Assembly: GCA_017470425.1 (NCBI GenBank)
Contig: JAFUYT010000021.1
Span: 62,001-126,000 of the forward strand
Reading direction: 5' to 3'
Source: Bacteroidaceae bacterium
Lineage (GTDB): Bacteria; Bacteroidota; Bacteroidia; Bacteroidales; Bacteroidaceae
Length of the DNA stretch: 64,000 nucleotides
The notes below the pieces were generated by a model. It searched no databases, had not been told where the DNA came from, and worked only from the letters and a program-made list of their open reading frames with translations. Positions 50,651-59,746 of the stretch are shown here, piece after piece (positions within the stretch are counted from its first letter, which is position 1; each line of letters starts with the position of its first letter). Both the position numbers and the translations under genes were made by a program.

Positions 50651-51838
50651 TTACTTCAGCACGCCGAGTTCCTTGCCGACCTTGATGAAGGCAGCGATGC
50701 ACTTGTCGAGCTGTGCGCGGTTGTGGCCGGCAGAGATCTGCACGCGGATGCGGGCCTGACCCTTCGGCACCACGGGATAGTAGAAGCCGGTGACGTAGAT
50801 GCCCTCTTCCTGCAGACGGGCAGCAAAGCGTTGCGAGAGCGGGGCGTCGTAGAGCATCACGGCGCAGATGGCGCTCTGCGTGGGCTTGATGTCGAAGCCG
50901 CTGGCCATCATCTTGTCGCGGAAGTAGGTGACGTTCTCCACGAGGCGGTCGTGCAGCTCGTTGCTCTCGTCGAGCATCTTGAAGGTCTCGAGGGCAGCGC
51001 CGACGATGCCGGGAGCCACGGAGTTGGAGAACAGATAGGGACGTGAGCGCTGGCGCAGCAGGTCGATGATCTCCTTGCGACCCGTCGTGAAGCCGCCCAT
51101 CGCACCGCCGAAGGCCTTGCCGAGCGTTCCCGTGTAGATATCCACGCGACCATAGGTATTGTAGAACTCGCTGACGCCACGGCCCGTAGCACCCACGACA
51201 CCTGCCGAGTGGCTCTCATCGACCATCACCAGCGCGTCGTACTTCTCGGCCAGGTCGCAGATCTTGTCCATCGGGGCGACGTTGCCGTCCATCGAGAAGA
51301 CGCCGTCGGTGACGACGATGCGGAAGCGCTGTTCCTGAGCAGCTTGCAGCTGGCGCTCCAGGTCTTCCATGTCAGCGTTGGCGTAGCGGTAGCGCTTGGC
51401 CTTGCAGAGGCGCACGCCGTCGATGATGGAGGCGTGGTTGAGGGCATCGCTGATGATGGCGTCCTCCTCGGTCAGCAGGGGTTCGAAGACACCGCCGTTG
51501 GCATCGAAGCAGGCGGCGTAGAGGATGGTGTCCTCCGTCTTGAAGAAGCGGCTGATGGCTGCCTCCAGCTCCTTGTGGATGTCCTGTGTACCGCAGATGA
51601 AGCGCACGCTGGACATACCGTAGCCGCGGCGGTCCATCATCTTCTTGGCTCCCTCGATGAGGCGGGGATGGTTGCTCAGGCCCAGATAGTTGTTGGCGCA
51701 GAAGTTCAGCACTTCCTTCCCGGCCACCTCGATGGCGGCGGCCTGCGGGCTCTCGATGAGGCGCTCTTCCTTGTAGAGGCCGGCCTCGCGGATTTCCTTC
51801 AGCGTCTGCTGAAGATGTTCTTGCATTTTACCGTACAT
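50651..51838 (-). CDS. kbl: Glycine C-acetyltransferase (2-amino-3-ketobutyrate CoA ligase)
   Basis: A 395-residue PLP enzyme (AOS family). Features: [49 protein letters not shown], the PLP lysine in [14 protein letters not shown] and [13 protein letters not shown]. It converts 2-amino-3-ketobutyrate with CoA to glycine and acetyl-CoA. An ATG at residue 5 (MQEHLQ) is a possible alternate start. It is divergent from the dehydrogenase that makes its substrate, so the two together break down threonine. Confidence 0.95.
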   Translation of the reverse strand: MYGKMQEHLQQTLKEIREAGLYKEERLIESPQAAAIEVAGKEVLNFCANNYLGLSNHPRLIEGAKKMMDRRGYGMSSVRFICGTQDIHKELEAAISRFFKTEDTILYAACFDANGGVFEPLLTEEDAIISDALNHASIIDGVRLCKAKRYRYANADMEDLERQLQAAQEQRFRIVVTDGVFSMDGNVAPMDKICDLAEKYDALVMVDESHSAGVVGATGRGVSEFYNTYGRVDIYTGTLGKAFGGAMGGFTTGRKEIIDLLRQRSRPYLFSNSVAPGIVGAALETFKMLDESNELHDRLVENVTYFRDKMMASGFDIKPTQSAICAVMLYDAPLSQRFAARLQEEGIYVTGFYYPVVPKGQARIRVQISAGHNRAQLDKCIAAFIKVGKELGVLK

Positions 51839-51903
51839 GATTGTTGTATAGTTTAAAGTTTAAAGGTTTAAAGTTTCATGTAAGAGGTTAAAGTATTTCG
51901 TGG

Positions 51904-51911
51904 CAAAGTTA
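51904..51911 (-). promoter_or_regulatory. Promoter -7 box of kbl
   Basis: CAAAGTTA on + is TAACTTTG on the minus strand, 65 bases before the start. Confidence 0.6.
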
Positions 51912-52018
51912 ATGCTTTTTGCGATGCGAAAGCACATAGAAGGGATAAAAACCACATTATTTATAGCTTTTTGGCAAAAAAACTATCATCTCTCAACACT
52001 CAACTCTCAACTTTTCCC

Positions 52019-52026
52019 TATCTTTG
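52019..52026 (+). promoter_or_regulatory. Promoter -7 box of the threonine dehydrogenase gene
   Basis: TATCTTTG, 60 bases before ATG 52087. Confidence 0.65.
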
Positions 52027-52086
52027 TCGCAGAAAACACCTAACTACTTACTTTCAACACACAACTTTCAACATTTAAACATAAGA

Positions 52087-53043
52087 ATGAAGAACATCCT
52101 TGTGATCGGTTCTACGGGTCAGATTGGCTCGGAACTCACGAATGAACTCCGTCAGCGCTATGGCGGTGCACACGTTGTTGCCGGTTACATCCCCGGCGCG
52201 GAGCCCAAGGGCGAGTTGGCAGAGGGCGGTCCTTCAGCCATCGCCGATGTCACCAACGGCGAGCAGCTGGCAGCCATCGTGCGCGAACATCAGATTGATA
52301 CCATCTACAACCTCGCCGCTCTCCTCAGCGTCGTGGCCGAGCAGAAGCCGCGCCTGGCGTGGAAGATCGGCATCGATGGCCTCTGGAACGTCCTCGAAGT
52401 GGCTCGCGAGAACCAGTGCGCGGTCTTCACGCCCTCCAGCATCGGCAGCTTCGGACTCAACACGCCCCATGAGCTCACGCCGCAGGACACCATCCAGCGC
52501 CCCAGGACGATCTACGGCGTCTCGAAGGTGACCACGGAGCTCCTCTCGGACTACTACTACACGAAGTACGGCGTCGATACGCGTTCCGTGCGCTTCCCCG
52601 GCCTCATCAGCTACGTGACCCCTCCGGGCGGCGGCACCACCGACTACGCCGTCGATATCTTCTATGCGGCTGTGCGCGGTGAGAAGTTCGTATGCCCCAT
52701 CGCCAAGGGCACACGCATGGATATGATGTACATGCCGGACGGCCTGCGCGCTGCCATCGAACTGATGGAGGCCGACCCCACCAAGCTCATCCACCGCAAC
52801 AGCTTCAACGTCACGGCCATGAGCTTCCCGCCCGAGAAGATCTACGCCGAGATCCGCAAGCGGATGCCCGACTTCAAGATGGTCTATGACGTGGATCCGC
52901 TCAAGCAGGCCATCGCCGAGAGCTGGCCCGACAGCCTCGACGACACCGCAGCCCGCGAGGAATGGGGCTGGCGGCCCGAGTACGGTCTCGCCACCATGAC
53001 GCGCGACATGCTCGAGAAGCTCAGCGAGAAACTGAACGCCTAA
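52087..53043 (+). CDS. SDR-type L-threonine 3-dehydrogenase (NAD-dependent epimerase family)
   Basis: A 318-residue NAD enzyme of the extended SDR/UDP-galactose epimerase-like type. ILVIGSTGQIGSELTNEL is the nucleotide loop; the catalytic Ser/Tyr/Lys are in TPSSIGSFG and YGVSKVTTEL. FPGLISYVTPPGGGTTDYAVD is characteristic of the short-chain threonine dehydrogenases found in Bacteroidota. It oxidises threonine to 2-amino-3-ketobutyrate, which Kbl (divergent) cleaves. Start at 52087; the open frame before it lies in repeat leader sequence. Confidence 0.92.
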   Translation: MKNILVIGSTGQIGSELTNELRQRYGGAHVVAGYIPGAEPKGELAEGGPSAIADVTNGEQLAAIVREHQIDTIYNLAALLSVVAEQKPRLAWKIGIDGLWNVLEVARENQCAVFTPSSIGSFGLNTPHELTPQDTIQRPRTIYGVSKVTTELLSDYYYTKYGVDTRSVRFPGLISYVTPPGGGTTDYAVDIFYAAVRGEKFVCPIAKGTRMDMMYMPDGLRAAIELMEADPTKLIHRNSFNVTAMSFPPEKIYAEIRKRMPDFKMVYDVDPLKQAIAESWPDSLDDTAAREEWGWRPEYGLATMTRDMLEKLSEKLNA

Positions 53044-53061
53044 GCCATCAGGCAACTAAAA

Positions 53062-53096
53062 AAGGGGCTATGCCATCATGCTCGGCATAGCCCCTT
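53062..53096. terminator. Terminator between convergent dehydrogenase and GH51 genes
   Basis: AAGGGGCTATGCC / GGCATAGCCCCTT with a nine-base loop, followed on + by ATTCTTTTC and preceded by A6 on the + strand (T-run on the minus). Confidence 0.82.
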
Positions 53097-53111
53097 ATTC
53101 TTTTCTGCTGT

Positions 53112-55160
53112 TTACAGCTTCACGCGGTAGAGCGCAAAGGTCTTGGCGGGGATGACGGCAGCGATGGCACCGTCAGCGATGGAGGCGGCACCCGCGACGG
53201 GGCAGACGACCTCAGGACAGCCGGGCATGTTCTCGGCATCGTAGTCGGAACAGTCGAGCGTCATGAGCTCCACCGTCGAGAGCGCTGCCAGCTGCTTCTT
53301 GGAGAGACCCGTGATCTGGATCTGCGCGGACTGCGCCTCGCCCTTCGTGTTGATGACCTTCACGATGATCTCGTTCTTCTGCTTGTCGATGACAGCGCTG
53401 GCGAAGACGCCGTCCTCACCCTCGGGAACGGGATTCACCACGCCCTTTGCGCCGTTGATGCTGATGGCGGTCGGCAGCACGTGGGTGCCACGGTTGAGCA
53501 TATACATCTGCTGGACGTAGTAGCTGGCGGTGCGGGCGGTGGAGAGGTTGTCGTACCAGATCAGGTCGGGACGCCACTGCCAGCCCTCGACGTGCGAGAA
53601 CAGCGGGGCGTAGGTGGCCATGTGCACGAGGTCGGCGTTGCGCTCGATGTTGGTCATGAAGGCAGCCTCGTAGATGGAGGCACCGGCGTGGTTGTACTTC
53701 TTGCCCTTGTCGTGGCACGCCCACTCGCCTGCGAAGACGCGGGGACCGTCCTTGGTGTAGAACTTGCGGTCGTCGTAGCGGTTCATGCTCTTCTTGAACC
53801 AGTCGATATTGCGGTAGTAGTGCTCATCCACGAGATCGGCCTTCAGCTCGCGCATCGCCTTCCAGCCGTTGAAGAAGTGATCATCCTCGGCATTGGGACC
53901 GCTGGTGCCCACAATCTTGATCTCGGGGTGTGCCTTGCGCACCTCGGGGGCGATGATGGCGAGGCGGTCGAAGTAGGGGCTCTCCCACTGCTCGTTGCCG
54001 ATGCCCAGGAACTTCAGGTTGAAGGGCGCGGGATGCCCCATGTCGGCGCGCAGCTTGGCCCACTCGTTGGTGGCGGGATCTCCGTTGGCGAAGTCGATGA
54101 GGTCGATGCAGTCGTCGATGAACTCCTGCAGGCCTTCCTTCGTGCAGGGAGCGTGCTGGTTGTCATGGTCGTTCTGGAACTGGCAGCTGAGGCCCACGCT
54201 GAGCACGGGCAGCGGCTCGGCACCGATCTCCTCGGCGAGCTGGAAGTACTCGAAAAAGCCGAGGCCGTAGCTCTGGAAATAGTCGGGGAAGTAACGGTAG
54301 GTGAAGGTATTCTCCCAGCGGTTCTTGTTGATGGGACGGTTCTCCACGGGGCCTACGGTGTTCTTCCACTTGTAGCGCAGGTCGAGGGTCGTGCCCTCCA
54401 CGATGCAGCCGCCGGGGAAGCGGAACACGCCGGGGTGCAGATCCTCGAGGGCCTGGGCGACATCCTTGCGCATACCGTTCTCATGACCTTTGTAGGTATC
54501 TACGGGGAAGAGGGAGATGTGCTCCACATCCATCACACCGCTGCCGGAGCGGCGCTTCTCATTGCAGAGGAACAGGCGCAGCTGAGCCTTCGCGATGGTG
54601 CGGGGCGACTTGATGGTCACGGTATATTTCCTCCACTCCTTCGAATCCACCTTCAGCTCGGTGTTGGTGAACTCCTGGTGCTCGGCCATCGTGTTCTGAT
54701 CGACGAACTGGATCCAGAGCCACTGCGGCTGACCATCGGGCACACGTGCCCACACGCTGAAGCGGTACTCGGCATCCTTCTGCAGTCCGATGCCGAAGTA
54801 GCCTTCGTTCTGCAGACCTGTCCACAGGTCGCGGTGGCCCATGGAGGAGAGGCGGGCGTAGTGCGGGTTCTTGTCGAAGGGGCCGTCATCACGGATCTCC
54901 ACCTTGCCAAAGGCCTGCCAGCCCATGAGGTGGTCGGGGGTGAACTCGAACGAGCGGTTCTTCAGCAGCTCGCCGTAGAGGCCGCCGTCGGCAGCGTAGT
55001 TGATGTCCTCGAAGAAGATGCCGTACATCGTCGGCTGAACCGGCGCCCCCGCCTTCTTGGCGTTGACGGTGATGACGGTCTGCTGCGCCGAGGCGGTAGA
55101 TAATGGACAATGGCCTGCGCCGAGGAGGGCGAGGGCGAGGAGGATGTGTCTGGTTTTCAT
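53112..55160 (-). CDS. Secreted alpha-L-arabinofuranosidase, GH51
   Basis: A 682-residue enzyme that removes arabinofuranosyl side groups from arabinan or arabinoxylan. A signal peptide ends TASAQ. N-terminal QPTMYGIFFEDINYAADGGLYGEL, then a carbohydrate-binding-like insert (about 85-200), then the barrel with GNEQWESP (acid/base Glu near residue 390) and FAGEWACHD (nucleophile Glu). The C-terminal beta-sandwich ends KTFALYRVKL. No palindromic insert. It lies next to a PL11 lyase on the same strand, so side-chain and backbone removal of rhamnogalacturonan I are coupled. Confidence 0.95.
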   Translation of the reverse strand: MKTRHILLALALLGAGHCPLSTASAQQTVITVNAKKAGAPVQPTMYGIFFEDINYAADGGLYGELLKNRSFEFTPDHLMGWQAFGKVEIRDDGPFDKNPHYARLSSMGHRDLWTGLQNEGYFGIGLQKDAEYRFSVWARVPDGQPQWLWIQFVDQNTMAEHQEFTNTELKVDSKEWRKYTVTIKSPRTIAKAQLRLFLCNEKRRSGSGVMDVEHISLFPVDTYKGHENGMRKDVAQALEDLHPGVFRFPGGCIVEGTTLDLRYKWKNTVGPVENRPINKNRWENTFTYRYFPDYFQSYGLGFFEYFQLAEEIGAEPLPVLSVGLSCQFQNDHDNQHAPCTKEGLQEFIDDCIDLIDFANGDPATNEWAKLRADMGHPAPFNLKFLGIGNEQWESPYFDRLAIIAPEVRKAHPEIKIVGTSGPNAEDDHFFNGWKAMRELKADLVDEHYYRNIDWFKKSMNRYDDRKFYTKDGPRVFAGEWACHDKGKKYNHAGASIYEAAFMTNIERNADLVHMATYAPLFSHVEGWQWRPDLIWYDNLSTARTASYYVQQMYMLNRGTHVLPTAISINGAKGVVNPVPEGEDGVFASAVIDKQKNEIIVKVINTKGEAQSAQIQITGLSKKQLAALSTVELMTLDCSDYDAENMPGCPEVVCPVAGAASIADGAIAAVIPAKTFALYRVKL

Positions 55161-55177
55161 TGTGATGTATGTGTGAT

Positions 55178-58100
55178 TTAGTAGATGATCTTTTCGCCGT
55201 TCACGATATAGACCCGGCCGCGTTGCATGGCGGCAGCAGGGACGCGGCGGCCGTCGAGGTCATAGGCGGTGGGCTCTGCCGGGAGGGCGGACGCGGAGGG
55301 CGAGGCGGGGAGCTCACGGATGGCGGTGGGGATGCCTTCCTTCGTGACAAAGTACTGCGGCAACGGGGGATTGGCGGCCGTGCCCTTCACGCGCAACCAG
55401 GGCGTGCCGGCCGGCATCTTGGTGGCATCCTGCAGCTTGTAGAAGGCCAGCGCGCCGGTCGTGGCATCGGAGCGGAACGTGTAGAAGTACTCGTAGGTGT
55501 CCTCATTGCACACCACGACGCTATCGACCGCACAGCCCTTGAGATAGGTGGAGGAGACGGTGGCCGGCGTGTTGGTGGTGGGCACGAACTTCAGCTGAGC
55601 GCCGGGCGCTGCCTTGTAGAGGACCGAGGCTCCGGCGGGCAGCGTGGCGCGCGCCGCCAGCTTGGTGATGCGCACGGTGTCGGCCACGGCGTTGATGCCC
55701 GTGAGGTTATAGGCTGTGACGCCCTCGGGCAGGCGCACGGGGTAGGACGTGTAGAGCACATCCCAACCGCTCGCGGGCGCCGTACGCTCGATGGTGTAGC
55801 GCGTGCGGAGGTCATAGCTGAGGTGGGGCGGCTGGTTGTAGCACACGTTCTGGCTGATGAGCTGTGCGCGATAGGCGGCATCGTCCATGAGGTGCGGCAC
55901 GCCGTAGGGTGTCTGATAGTCGGTGGCGCTGACGACGAGGCGGTAGTCGCTGCCCGACTGGTCCCACGTGACAATCTCCTCGCGCCAGTCGCCGAGCAGG
56001 TCGCCGGAGACGCAGGGATTCTGCTTCGAGGAGTTGTTGTAGTTGCCGGGCACGTAGTTGGTGCCGTTGATCTGCATACGCCAGAAGCCGTTCGCCGAGG
56101 CGTTCCAGAACTCGATGACGTTCTTGCCGTAGAAGTCGTCGGCGAGGTCGTCGTTCCAATAGATGCGGAAGCTCAGGCCGGCACCGCCGCCGTGGCTGCA
56201 GTCGGCGAGGATAGTGTTGCCGTCGGTATCATAGAGTCCTGCATCGGCGCTGCTCTGCCAGTAGGCGTTCTCGGCCTCGGGGTTGAAGTGGGCCATGATG
56301 CCGCGGCCCGTGTCACCGCCGGCAGTGCGGCGCAGCAGAATCTCGCCCGTGCGGGCATCGCGCAGGTCGCTGCCGTAGGGGCTGTGCTCGTGGACCATGA
56401 AGTATTCCTGTCCGGGGCGCGAGGGGATGAAGTCGCTGAGGTGGATGGCATCGCCGTGTCCCAGGCCGGTACGGTAGAGCGTGGTACCGTCGGAGTTCAG
56501 TGCGCCGGAGCCGTAGTGGATCTCCTGCTTGCCGTCGCCGGTGACATCGCCGATGCTGATCCAGTGGCAGCCCTCGCCATAGACCGACTTCGAGAGGTTC
56601 TTCACCGTGCCGTCGGCGTAGGTGACGCTGCCGCTGTTGGCGCCCGTGCCGCGGTGCAGCCAGCGCAGGGTCAGATTCGTGCCGTCCCAGTCGTAGGCGC
56701 CGATCTTGCAGCCGCTATAGTAGCCGCGGGCGAAGATGGCAGAGGGGTTGGCATCCTCGCCGTCGAGCCACGCGATGGCGGCCAGATAGCGCTCGGAGCG
56801 GTTCTGGCTGCTGTCGCCCCAGAAGCTGGTGGTCTCGTCGGCGTAGGCGGTGTGATAGGGGATGGTCTTGAGCTCGGCACCCGTCGTGCCGTCGAAGACG
56901 GTGATGTACTCGCCGCCGTGGTCTTGTTTGCCGCGACCGCTCTTGAGGTTGTCATTGGGGTTGTCGTTGCCCAGCAGGATATACTTGCCCTCGCCGTCGA
57001 TGGCGCCGGGGGCGGTCTTCACCATGAACTCGCCATAGCCGTCGCCGTCGAGGTCCCAGGCGATGAACATCGCCGTGTGGGCCGAATTGAACATATTCTG
57101 TCCGGTATGGAGCATCCACAGGCGCGTGCCGTCCATCTTGTAGCAGGCGTAGAAGGCGGGCGATGTGGTGCCGCTGCTGGCGGCGTCCTTCTCGTTGGAA
57201 GGTGCCCACTTCATGATGATCTCGTACTCGCCGTCGCCGTCCATGTCGCAGAACGAGGCGTCGTTGGGCGTGTAGGTGGCTCCGGCAGAGGTCGGATCGG
57301 TGGGCGCACCGCCCTGCAGGGTGATGTACATCGTCTGGCTGTCCCATGCCTTCACGCCTTCCTGACGATCGATGACGTTACCGCTGCCATCCACGACCTC
57401 CAGGGTATAGACGCTGGTGGCGGAGCCGCTGGTGTCGAGGTAGTTGGTCTTGCCCATGACGGGCGTCTTCGTGAGGAGCGTCTTGCCGCGATAGAGGCGG
57501 AAGCGGATGTCCTTGGGATTGTCGGCAGCGCGCAGGCGCCAGCTGACGAGCACGCCCGCACTGGTCTTCACCGCCAGCAGGCCGCGGTTCAGGGGCTTCG
57601 CGCCGGGGCGCGCCAGAGTGAAGCGGATCGTGACCGAGAAGACGGCATGGCCGTCCTGCAGCGCTGTCAGCGTGATGCAGCGGTCGGCATACGTGATGGT
57701 GGCGGTGTAGCCCTCGGCAGCGGTGACGCTGAGGTCGGTGGGCTCTTCGTAGAGCTTCGTGGGCCACGCGTAGCTCTCCCCGTCCTTCAGGCTGCCCACG
57801 GCAGCGAGCAGGTCGCCCGCCGAGCAGGAAGCGGCCGTGAAGTAGTGCGAGGCATCGTAGATGGGCTCGTCCGTGGCGCCGCTGATGGTGACGTTCGAGA
57901 AGGCGATGCTCTTCGGGTTCTCGGTGTCCTGACCATTGAAGTTATAGGCGTAGAGGATCAGCTGGAACGTGCGCCCGGCCTGCACCAGCTGGTCGGAGAT
58001 ACGATAGGCGTGGTGGCTCTTGCCCGTGCTGTTGTCCTTGCTCACCTTGTTGCGCAGAGGCGACACGGCCGTCTCCAGCGGGATCTCGGCACCGAGGCCG

Positions 58101-58516
58101 TTCTTGATATAGACGTCGAAGTTGCCGCCGTCGGTGCCGCACTTGGCAGCGTCGAACTCAATGAGCAGCGGCTTGAAGGTGTGCCCCGTCTTGGGCGTCA
58201 CCTTGAAGAGGACGTTGTGCCCGGCCGTCTTCGTCTCCACGCGCGTGGAGGGCGTCAGCAGCACCAGCTGCGGGTCGTAGGTCACGGCCGTATAGCCCGC
58301 ATCGGCATCCGAGGCGGTCTTCACGCCGGTGACCGACAGGCGGCCGCCCAGCGTGAGCGCGGGGGTGAGAAGGTCTTCGGCGCCTGCCGTCAGCGTGCTG
58401 GCGGCGAGGTTGTCCGGATCGCCCATCGGCCAGCGGACATCCACGGGGTCGGCGAGCAGCGATGGCGGACAAACCGCCATCAACAGGGCTACAATAGCAA
58501 ATAGTTTCTTCGTCAT
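55178..58516 (-). CDS. Large rhamnogalacturonan lyase, PL11, with sorting tail
   Basis: A 1,112-residue secreted lyase from MTKKLFAIV (the upstream ATG 58531 would add MHKTI). After the signal peptide, an extra N-terminal beta-rich region of about 310 residues with PKTGHTFKPLLIEFDAAK is absent in the other PL11. From about 330 the PL11 plan begins (NRGLLAVKTSAGVLVSW), with calcium-type motifs CDMDGDGEYEI, WDLDGDGYGEF, a GDVTGDGKQEI blade and GDWREEIVTW. The tail ends YDLDGRRVPAAAMQRG and VYIVNGEKIIY, like a type IX secretion signal. The gap to GH51 is 17 bases, an operon. Confidence 0.94.
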   Translation of the reverse strand: MTKKLFAIVALLMAVCPPSLLADPVDVRWPMGDPDNLAASTLTAGAEDLLTPALTLGGRLSVTGVKTASDADAGYTAVTYDPQLVLLTPSTRVETKTAGHNVLFKVTPKTGHTFKPLLIEFDAAKCGTDGGNFDVYIKNGLGAEIPLETAVSPLRNKVSKDNSTGKSHHAYRISDQLVQAGRTFQLILYAYNFNGQDTENPKSIAFSNVTISGATDEPIYDASHYFTAASCSAGDLLAAVGSLKDGESYAWPTKLYEEPTDLSVTAAEGYTATITYADRCITLTALQDGHAVFSVTIRFTLARPGAKPLNRGLLAVKTSAGVLVSWRLRAADNPKDIRFRLYRGKTLLTKTPVMGKTNYLDTSGSATSVYTLEVVDGSGNVIDRQEGVKAWDSQTMYITLQGGAPTDPTSAGATYTPNDASFCDMDGDGEYEIIMKWAPSNEKDAASSGTTSPAFYACYKMDGTRLWMLHTGQNMFNSAHTAMFIAWDLDGDGYGEFMVKTAPGAIDGEGKYILLGNDNPNDNLKSGRGKQDHGGEYITVFDGTTGAELKTIPYHTAYADETTSFWGDSSQNRSERYLAAIAWLDGEDANPSAIFARGYYSGCKIGAYDWDGTNLTLRWLHRGTGANSGSVTYADGTVKNLSKSVYGEGCHWISIGDVTGDGKQEIHYGSGALNSDGTTLYRTGLGHGDAIHLSDFIPSRPGQEYFMVHEHSPYGSDLRDARTGEILLRRTAGGDTGRGIMAHFNPEAENAYWQSSADAGLYDTDGNTILADCSHGGGAGLSFRIYWNDDLADDFYGKNVIEFWNASANGFWRMQINGTNYVPGNYNNSSKQNPCVSGDLLGDWREEIVTWDQSGSDYRLVVSATDYQTPYGVPHLMDDAAYRAQLISQNVCYNQPPHLSYDLRTRYTIERTAPASGWDVLYTSYPVRLPEGVTAYNLTGINAVADTVRITKLAARATLPAGASVLYKAAPGAQLKFVPTTNTPATVSSTYLKGCAVDSVVVCNEDTYEYFYTFRSDATTGALAFYKLQDATKMPAGTPWLRVKGTAANPPLPQYFVTKEGIPTAIRELPASPSASALPAEPTAYDLDGRRVPAAAMQRGRVYIVNGEKIIY

Positions 58517-58517
58517 G

Positions 58518-58612
58518 ATTGTTTTGTGCATGATTATCTTTTCCTTGATTGTCTTGTCCTGATTATCTTGTACCTAATTATCTTTTCCTTGATTCTCTTG
58601 TTAGTTAGTTTC
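58518..58612. repeat. ~15-nt repeats upstream of the large PL11
   Basis: Degenerate TGATTATCTTTTCC, TGATTGTCTTGTCC, TAATTATCTTTTCC units repeat about five times (period 14-15) between PL11 and the DUF2461 gene. Confidence 0.8.
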
Positions 58613-58706
58613 TTCAATCAGCTTGAAAGCCCTTCGGCTCCAGCTCTCGTTATCTCAGTGGCCTCAGTCGTCTTAGGAGTCTTAGAAGCTTCTGTCGCCT
58701 TCGGCC

Positions 58707-59366
58707 CTACTCCCATTCGTCGAAGACCTCGTTGAGGAACCCGTTGAAGGGCGCCATCGTGCGGAACATGTGCTCCAGACGGTCCTGGCTGTCCGGCTCG
58801 CTGACGAGCGAGTCGGGGATGGGCGACCAGACGGTGTAGAGGCGCGGACGCAGGTACTCCGGGTAGGCGAAGTCGCGGGGGAAGCCCTTGGGCATCGTCT
58901 TCACGGGGTCGGTGCCCACGACGGGATAGAGGCGCTTGAACTCCGGCTCCTCCACGATGTCGCGGAAGCGGTCGATGTCCTCCACAATAGCCTCGCGGAT
59001 GTGCTTCAGCAACGGTGCCGGGGGGCACCACGAGCCGCCGGCCACCATCGAGTCGCCGGGCTGCAGGTGCAGGTAGTAGCCGCCGCGGTAGCTCTTGCGG
59101 CCGTGCGAGCACACGAAAGCGCCGAAGTGCCGCTTGTACGGCGACTTATCCTCCGAGAACCGCGTATCGCGCGCGAACCTATATATACATGTCTTCGGCG
59201 ACTGGTACGCCACGCCCGGGTCGAAAGCCGCTATCCGCAGGATCATCTCCTGCACATACGCCTCGAACGACTGCCGCGCCGCCTTGTACTCCGCCTGATG
59301 AGCATGAAACCACTCGCGGTCGTTATGCTCCGCTATCTGCTGCAAGAACTGGTAGATATGTTGCAT
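58707..59366 (-). CDS. DUF2461 domain protein
   Basis: A 219-residue protein from MQHIYQFLQQIAEHNDREWFHAHQ, the typical DUF2461 start (Asn/Asp-Arg-Trp-Phe). YRFARDTRFSEDKSPYKRHFG and GGYYLHLQPGDSMVAGG are the signature middle part; the C-terminus holds RPRLYTVWSPI. Function unknown; no membrane segment. The start was placed at 59366 because a minus-strand TATCTTTG box (59394-59401) lies just upstream, while the longer frame would read through a C-rich repeat. Confidence 0.9.
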   Translation of the reverse strand: MQHIYQFLQQIAEHNDREWFHAHQAEYKAARQSFEAYVQEMILRIAAFDPGVAYQSPKTCIYRFARDTRFSEDKSPYKRHFGAFVCSHGRKSYRGGYYLHLQPGDSMVAGGSWCPPAPLLKHIREAIVEDIDRFRDIVEEPEFKRLYPVVGTDPVKTMPKGFPRDFAYPEYLRPRLYTVWSPIPDSLVSEPDSQDRLEHMFRTMAPFNGFLNEVFDEWE

Positions 59367-59393
59367 CGTGTCAAATTCAGTATAAATCCGCGA

Positions 59394-59401
59394 CAAAGAT
59401 A
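59394..59401 (-). promoter_or_regulatory. Promoter -7 box of the DUF2461 gene
   Basis: CAAAGATA on + is TATCTTTG on the minus strand, 28 bases before the start. Confidence 0.65.
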
Positions 59402-59479
59402 GCAAAAGTCTGCGCACGCCCCAAACAGATTGCACCGAATCTTCCATTTTCATGCAATTTTCGCGCTCCACAGCCCCTT

Positions 59480-59580
59480 CCGCCCCCCTCCACCCCACTA
59501 TCCTCAGCCCCGCACCTCGCAATCCTCAGCCCCACGCCTCCCTATCCTCTACCCCATGCCTCCCTATCCTCTGCCCCAAA
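59480..59580. repeat. 22-nt C-rich tandem repeat
   Basis: About four units of CCTCAGCCCCACGCCTCCCT-type sequence with period 22, in the 345-base gap between the DUF2461 and Cthe_2159-like genes. Confidence 0.85.
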
Positions 59581-59604
59581 GATTATAGGTGCCACGCTTA
59601 TTCC

Positions 59605-59662
59605 ATGATGATTGAATCATCATTCCATCATGATGGAACAATCATTCCATCATGATGGAATG
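59605..59662. repeat. CATTCCATCATGATGGAA repeats
   Basis: Two exact copies of the near-palindrome CATTCCATCATGATGGAA, 22 bases apart (59619-59658), plus a degenerate third to the left. Confidence 0.85.
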
Positions 59663-59684
59663 ACCAACGGATTAAGCATCATAA

Positions 59685-59727
59685 AAAGTCCACATCGTGT
59701 TCTTACGAGCAACACGATGTGGACTTT
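59685..59727 (-). terminator. Terminator of the Cthe_2159-like gene
   Basis: 17-bp arms (59685-59701, 59711-59727), loop nine bases, followed on the minus strand by a T-run (TTTTTAT). Confidence 0.85.
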
Positions 59728-59746
59728 CAAGCGAGACAATAAGATC

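Larger units (their letters stand above)
51844..52083. repeat. 7-nt tandem repeats in the kbl-dehydrogenase spacer
   Basis: TTTAAAG units at 51849-51880 in the kbl leader; TCAACAC/TCAACTC units at 51990-52015 and TTTCAAC/CACAACT units at 52048-52077 on the other side. Both divergent leaders are affected. Confidence 0.85.

Noticed and set aside
55169-58504. A 1,111-codon open frame opposite the large PL11 gene
   Set aside because: It is rich in Val, Gly, Ala and Arg without motifs, lies wholly antisense to a well-supported enzyme, and is a shadow of high GC and codon bias.
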